Shown piece after piece: positions 63,997-64,000 of a stretch of 64,000 nucleotides of DNA. The notes beneath the pieces are model-generated. The model did no database searches and was not told the DNA's origin. It was given only the letters and a program-made list of their open reading frames with translations. The stretch covers positions 621,501 through 685,500 of the forward strand of contig CALCUM010000003.1 in assembly GCA_937907245.1 (NCBI GenBank). The letters are read 5' to 3'. Numbering within the stretch: position 1 is the stretch's first letter; each line of letters begins with the position of its first letter. The translations under genes and the position numbers were made by a program. The stretch is from an uncultured Rhodobiaceae bacterium (lineage in GTDB: Bacteria > Pseudomonadota > Alphaproteobacteria > RS24).

Positions 63997-64000
63997 TCTC

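Overview
The window is a chromosomal segment of an alphaproteobacterium carrying one integrated genomic island. The alphaproteobacterial signs are the block pckA / chvI-chvG / short hprK / EIIA-Man / HPr / ahcY, the addB-addA pair beside trxA, a TsaE-AmgK fusion overlapping murU, and a phoR-pstSCAB-phoU-phoB cluster. I cannot fix the genus from sequence alone; a marine or free-living heterotroph is plausible because of the acyl-CoA, amidase, SDR and copper/phosphate genes, but that is inference.

Layout. 1-9.3 kb (minus strand): thioredoxin, the AddAB recombination nuclease, and TsaE-AmgK/MurU (t6A modification plus muropeptide sugar recycling). 9.3-14.5 kb (minus): AhcY, then the regulatory PTS (HPr, EIIA, HPr kinase) and the ChvG-ChvI two-component system. 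14.7-19.4 kb: pckA (plus) converging with polA (minus). 19.5-22.4 kb (plus): an orphan ABC ATPase, methylmalonyl-CoA epimerase, a PF10118-type protein and a small four-helix membrane protein resembling styrene oxide isomerase. 22.5-29.7 kb (plus): the phosphate regulon. 29.9 kb: tRNA-Arg(CCG).

29.92-43.67 kb is a 13.7-kb island inserted in the 3' half of the tRNA-Arg gene, bounded by a 48-bp direct repeat. It is visibly AT-richer than its flanks. It carries a tyrosine integrase beside the tRNA (broken by one extra base in a T6 run), several small unknown genes, a ribbon-helix-helix gene plus a probable HUH rolling-circle Rep with two inverted repeats upstream (a likely replication module), a minus-strand operon of four unknown mostly membrane-associated proteins, a serine recombinase, and a restriction-modification pair (HTH-fused C5 methylase plus PD-(D/E)XK-like nuclease). 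Two features stand out. First, three successive small genes each sit behind a ~100-bp repeated leader containing a hairpin whose stem differs between copies by compensatory pair changes, so it looks like a conserved RNA (or cruciform) element. Second, two cargo modules (the 340-aa tail-anchored gene and the R-M pair) are each bracketed by a backbone gene on the left and an in-frame remnant of that same gene's 3' end on the right, repeating in miniature the way the whole island sits in its tRNA.

43.7-64 kb is host chromosome again: an acyl-CoA ligase/MaoC/amidase cluster, a Tat-exported nitroreductase-like protein, a secreted protein with an inverse-autotransporter-type barrel, a Crp/Fnr regulator, SlyX, a DUF3604 protein, 3-hydroxyacyl-CoA dehydrogenase, ferredoxin-NADP reductase, a copper-associated pair (DUF2946-like and a Met-rich outer-membrane-type protein), SDRs, GST, an alpha/beta hydrolase, a saccharopine-dehydrogenase-like reductase and an MFS transporter. 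A recurring oddity of the host part is short (10-21 bp) tandem duplications at gene ends and in leaders, several of them directly on stop codons.
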